8,559 nucleotides of DNA. Source: Nitrosomonas sp. (lineage in GTDB: Bacteria > Pseudomonadota > Gammaproteobacteria > Burkholderiales > Nitrosomonadaceae). Below the pieces are notes generated by a model. It did no database searches. It was not told the origin of the DNA and worked only from the letters and a program-made list of their open reading frames with translations. Within the stretch, counting starts at the first letter, position 1. Each line of letters starts with the position of its first letter. Shown here piece by piece: positions 5,836 through 8,559 of this stretch. The stretch lies in the NCBI GenBank assembly GCA_029881855.1, contig JAOULU010000055.1, positions 1 through 8,559 on the forward strand. Direction: 5' to 3'. A program made the translations under genes and the position numbers.

Positions 5836-7548
5836 ATGAGAATCCTATTTCTCACACATAGTTTCAACAGTCTGACACAACGACTATTTGTTGAATTGAC
5901 ACGACGTGGTCATGACATTTCAATCGAGCTGGATATCAATGATATGGTAAGTATTCAAGCTGCTGAACGATTCCAACCCGCACTGATTATCGCGCCATTT
6001 CTAAAACGTGCAATTCCTGAAGTCATCTGGCGCAAGCATCCCTGTTTTATTGTCCATCCTGGAATAATTGGTGATCGTGGGCCTTCCGCGCTGGATTGGG
6101 CCATTATGAACGAATACCCTGAATGGGGCGTGACCGTATTACAGGCCAACGCAGAAATGGATGCTGGCGATATTTGGTCAGCTGAAACCTTTCCAATGCG
6201 GCAAGCCAAAAAAAGCAGCCTTTATCGTAATGAGGTGGTTGATGCTGCGGTGCGCTCAGTATTAACCGCAGTCAAACATTTTGCAGCAGGAAGCTTTAAA
6301 CCACAGCCACTGGACTATGCTAATCCAACTGTGCGAGGCCAGTTACATGAACCGATGCGACAAACTAACCGCGCCATTAACTGGCAACAAGATAGCTCAC
6401 ACGTAATTCTTAAAAAGATTTGTGCTGCAGATGGCTTTCCCGGTGTACTCGACACCCTTTTTGGTGAACCCTATTATTTATTTGATGCCTGCATCGAAGG
6501 ACAGTTATCTGGCAAGCCTGGAGCGATCATCGCAAAACGCAATAATGCCATTTGCCTCGCAACTGTAGACGGGGCGATATGGATTGGTCATGTGAAACGT
6601 AAAAGCTCTGCCGAATCGAGTCTTAAGTTAGCCGCTACGCTAGCATTAAAAGACCATCTAACAAACGTATCTGAAATACCGCTTGATCCTTTCTCAACAA
6701 ATCCTGGCGAGACGTATCGTGATATCTGGTTTGAGCAAAAAAATGCAGTTGGCTACTTACATTTTTCCTTTTACAACGGCGCAATGGATACCACGCAATG
6801 CCAACGCTTACGAGAGGTTTATTTGCAAGCCACACGTAGTGATGTGCGCGTCATTGTGCTTATGGGTGGTGTAGATTTCTGGTCCAATGGCATACACCTC
6901 AACCATATTGAAATTGCAGACAGTCCTGCTGACGAGTCCTGGCGCAATATCAATGCTATGAATGACCTGGTGCAAGCCATTATCACGACTGATAAACAAC
7001 TCACCATTGCGGCACTGCAAGGCAATACCGGCGCAGGCGGTGTTTTCCTTTCACTGGCTGCTGACACCATTTATGCGCGTGAAAACGTCATTCTTAATCC
7101 GCACTATAAAAGCATGGGCAACCTATACGGCTCGGAGTATTGGACTTATCTATTACCCAAGCGGGTGGGCAAAGAAGAAGCGATAGCGTTGACACAAAAC
7201 CGCCTACCCATTGGCGCACTAGAAGCCTGCAAAATAGGACTAATTGATGATTGTTTTGCACTGGACCAAACCCATTTCAAGAAGAAAATAACCCAATTGG
7301 CCGAAACATTAGCAATTCACTCTAGTTACTCCGATTTATTACAACAAAAAAATTCTCGACGTGAATCTGACGAACAACAAAAGCCGCTGCAAAGCTATCG
7401 CGATGAAGAATTGCGCCAAATGCAGCTAAACTTCTACGGCTTTGATCCCAGCTATCATGTTGCCCGCTATCACTTTGTACACAAAATCCCCCATAGCTGG
7501 ACACCACTTTTTCTGGCACGTCATCGGCATCAAAAAATCAGAATTTAA
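5836..7548 (+). CDS. hypX: CO-ligand synthase HypX/HoxX (formyl-THF to CO)
   Basis: This 570-residue two-domain protein supplies the CO ligand of [NiFe]-hydrogenases when oxygen is present. In studied HypX proteins the N-terminal domain moves the formyl group of N10-formyl-tetrahydrofolate to coenzyme A, and the C-terminal domain releases CO from formyl-CoA. Residues about 1-165 are formyltransferase-like, with VHPGIIGDRGPSALDWAI (73-90) and the DAGDIW segment (109-114). A linker region follows to about 300. Residues 305-500 are crotonase-like, with LMGGVDFWSNGIHLNHIE (342-359), GNTGAGGVFLSLAADTIYAR (396-415), the tyrosine-rich HYKSMGNLYGSEYWTYLLPK (423-442) and IGLIDD (467-472). The tail NFYGFDPSYHVARYHFVHK (532-550) is also typical. 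It starts 3 nt after hypE and closes the operon. The length is normal and no damage is seen. Confidence 0.96.
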   Translation: MRILFLTHSFNSLTQRLFVELTRRGHDISIELDINDMVSIQAAERFQPALIIAPFLKRAIPEVIWRKHPCFIVHPGIIGDRGPSALDWAIMNEYPEWGVTVLQANAEMDAGDIWSAETFPMRQAKKSSLYRNEVVDAAVRSVLTAVKHFAAGSFKPQPLDYANPTVRGQLHEPMRQTNRAINWQQDSSHVILKKICAADGFPGVLDTLFGEPYYLFDACIEGQLSGKPGAIIAKRNNAICLATVDGAIWIGHVKRKSSAESSLKLAATLALKDHLTNVSEIPLDPFSTNPGETYRDIWFEQKNAVGYLHFSFYNGAMDTTQCQRLREVYLQATRSDVRVIVLMGGVDFWSNGIHLNHIEIADSPADESWRNINAMNDLVQAIITTDKQLTIAALQGNTGAGGVFLSLAADTIYARENVILNPHYKSMGNLYGSEYWTYLLPKRVGKEEAIALTQNRLPIGALEACKIGLIDDCFALDQTHFKKKITQLAETLAIHSSYSDLLQQKNSRRESDEQQKPLQSYRDEELRQMQLNFYGFDPSYHVARYHFVHKIPHSWTPLFLARHRHQKIRI

Positions 7549-7566
7549 TCTCACAGCTTTGTGAGA
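7549..7566. repeat. Stem-loop just after hypX
   Basis: TCTCACA (7549-7555) and TGTGAGA (7560-7566) form a perfect 7-bp stem with a 4-nt loop, starting at the first base after the hypX stop codon. An A run, not a T run, follows on the + strand, so it is not a classical terminator. It may protect the 3' end of the operon transcript or assist Rho-dependent ending. Confidence 0.5.
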
Positions 7567-7588
7567 AAAACCACTAATAAGCATCATA

Positions 7589-7617
7589 TAGATACTTACA
7601 ATGCAATACTTTATATA
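7589..7617 (+). promoter_or_regulatory. Weak candidate promoter of the last gene
   Basis: TAGATA (7589-7594) and TATATA (7612-7617) stand 17 bases apart, each with 4 of 6 consensus bases. The predicted leader would be very short. A perfect 10-base palindrome TTCTATAGAA (7621-7630) lies between it and ATG 7637, and could serve as an operator. The evidence is thin. Confidence 0.22.
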
Positions 7618-7636
7618 GTGTTCTATAGAATTGCTA

Positions 7637-8559
7637 ATGGACTCAAACGACAAACCAGCAGGCCAATCATCACAATTACCTGGAATAGCGGCAGTAGCAC
7701 TTTTATTAGGACTTATCCTGATACCAGAAACACCATTTAAACCAACTCGCCCATCGATGCCTGATGGGTACAAAGCTAGCACAGAAGATGTACGTTCACG
7801 GTTATGGCAAGACCCTTTTGCAGCAGTTCATCTTCATCGTGATAAATACCATAATAAACATAGTTCTCATGAAGAAAACCAAGCAAAAAAGGCATTTAAT
7901 AATAAGGATCCTAATTTTGCTTATTACTTTGATCACACACCACAACGCATCTGTAACAATACTGAAATTTCTAATAATACGGATGAGTTGCATGATGCAC
8001 ATTCTCTCGAAGATTTACGTTGCCAAGTTCAACGTGATACGGCATATGATTCAAGAAAAGGGTCCGACTTACATGTGCTCGGCGTTATGGTGCCTGGTGG
8101 GCCATATGCAGAAGATGCGGAAAGACGACTGCGATCCCGTTATGCTGTGGTCTCTGGATTAGCAAGCAGTGGTTACATTCCTGTTGACGCAGAACATATC
8201 GGTTATGTTGATTTATCTGATCAATGTTTAGACGCAATCAAAGAAAATAATCAGGGTAAGACATTTTTTTGTGATTGGCCTTCCTTGATTCCTTATGAAT
8301 GGTTTAAACCTATTTCCAATGACAGCAATAAATCCTTGGATAAGGAGACCAAAAAAGCAAATAGAATTCTAATCCTATGGTTAGATAATGGGGCATTGGC
8401 ACGTGACAAGCCACTTAATATACTGGGACACCTAAATCATTTAATTACCCCCCAGGAAGGCGATAATCTGTTTTTAAAAAAAGATTATGTGAAAGTTGGC
8501 TTTGATGTGCTTGGCCCAAATGATTCCGACACTTTACAACAGATGTATCACGAGATACA
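7637..8559 (+). CDS. Unrecognised membrane-anchored protein, N-terminal part (runs off window)
   Basis: The frame from ATG 7637 has no stop through 8559, giving at least 307 residues; an in-frame TAG at 7616 bounds it upstream. The ribosome site is weak. Residues 17-30 (GIAAVALLLGLILIP region) form one short membrane segment. Basic residues follow it (Lys35, Arg38, Lys46), so the rest may be cytoplasmic. Conserved-looking blocks are RLWQDPFAAV (55-64), LGVMVPGGPYAEDAERRLRS (148-167) continuing as RYAVVSGLASSGYIPVDAEH (168-187), IPYEWF (218-223), RILILWLDNGAL (243-254) and VGFDVLGPNDSDTL (287-300). The alternation of hydrophobic strands and Gly/Pro turns suggests a Rossmann-like alpha/beta fold. 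I recall similar motifs only in large uncharacterised bacterial proteins, so no function is given. It follows hypX by 88 bases and looks like a separate unit. Confidence 0.85.
   Translation, partial: MDSNDKPAGQSSQLPGIAAVALLLGLILIPETPFKPTRPSMPDGYKASTEDVRSRLWQDPFAAVHLHRDKYHNKHSSHEENQAKKAFNNKDPNFAYYFDHTPQRICNNTEISNNTDELHDAHSLEDLRCQVQRDTAYDSRKGSDLHVLGVMVPGGPYAEDAERRLRSRYAVVSGLASSGYIPVDAEHIGYVDLSDQCLDAIKENNQGKTFFCDWPSLIPYEWFKPISNDSNKSLDKETKKANRILILWLDNGALARDKPLNILGHLNHLITPQEGDNLFLKKDYVKVGFDVLGPNDSDTLQQMYHEI

Noticed and set aside
7426..7782. 118-codon open frame on the - strand over the end of hypX and the start of the last gene
   Set aside because: It overlaps two better supported genes and its protein shows no family features.
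7764..8162. Open frame of 132 codons on the + strand, in another frame inside the last gene
   Set aside because: It is an artefact frame with low-complexity Ile/Met-rich protein. The frame starting at 7637 is longer, continues to the window end and encodes motif-rich sequence.

Overview
The window looks like a chromosomal segment of a Gram-negative, moderately AT-rich proteobacterium. A Braun/OprI-type alanine-zipper lipoprotein next to L,D-transpeptidases favours the Gammaproteobacteria, but this is inference and I cannot name a genus. No insertion sequence, CRISPR array, tRNA or rRNA was seen. No gene-free stretch exceeds about 210 bases.

Left part (1-1045): the 3' end of an HDOD-domain gene on the + strand meets, with no intergenic base, a convergent gene for a stand-alone MEKHLA (PAS-like) protein. 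These look like signalling genes.

Cell-envelope block (1255-3302): a periplasmic ErfK/YbiS-type L,D-transpeptidase (+), a good terminator, then on the - strand a small Lpp/OprI-like lipoprotein ending in lysine and a second L,D-transpeptidase of the TNGC type. Together they form a plausible module for attaching the outer membrane to peptidoglycan: the enzymes would transfer the lipoprotein's C-terminal lysine, or crosslink peptidoglycan.

Hydrogenase-maturation block (3378-7548): hypC, hypD, hypE and hypX (hoxX) lie on the + strand with 3-nt gaps or an 8-nt overlap and are surely one operon. HypC/HypD assemble the Fe(CN)2CO group and HypE makes the cyanide ligands. HypX makes the CO ligand from formyl-tetrahydrofolate, an aerobic route. 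HypF, HypA, HypB and the [NiFe]-hydrogenase structural genes are not in the window and must be elsewhere.

Right part (7637-end): an open reading frame of at least 307 codons runs off the window. It encodes an unrecognised protein with one N-terminal membrane segment and several compact, conserved-looking motifs. This is the least explained part of the window.
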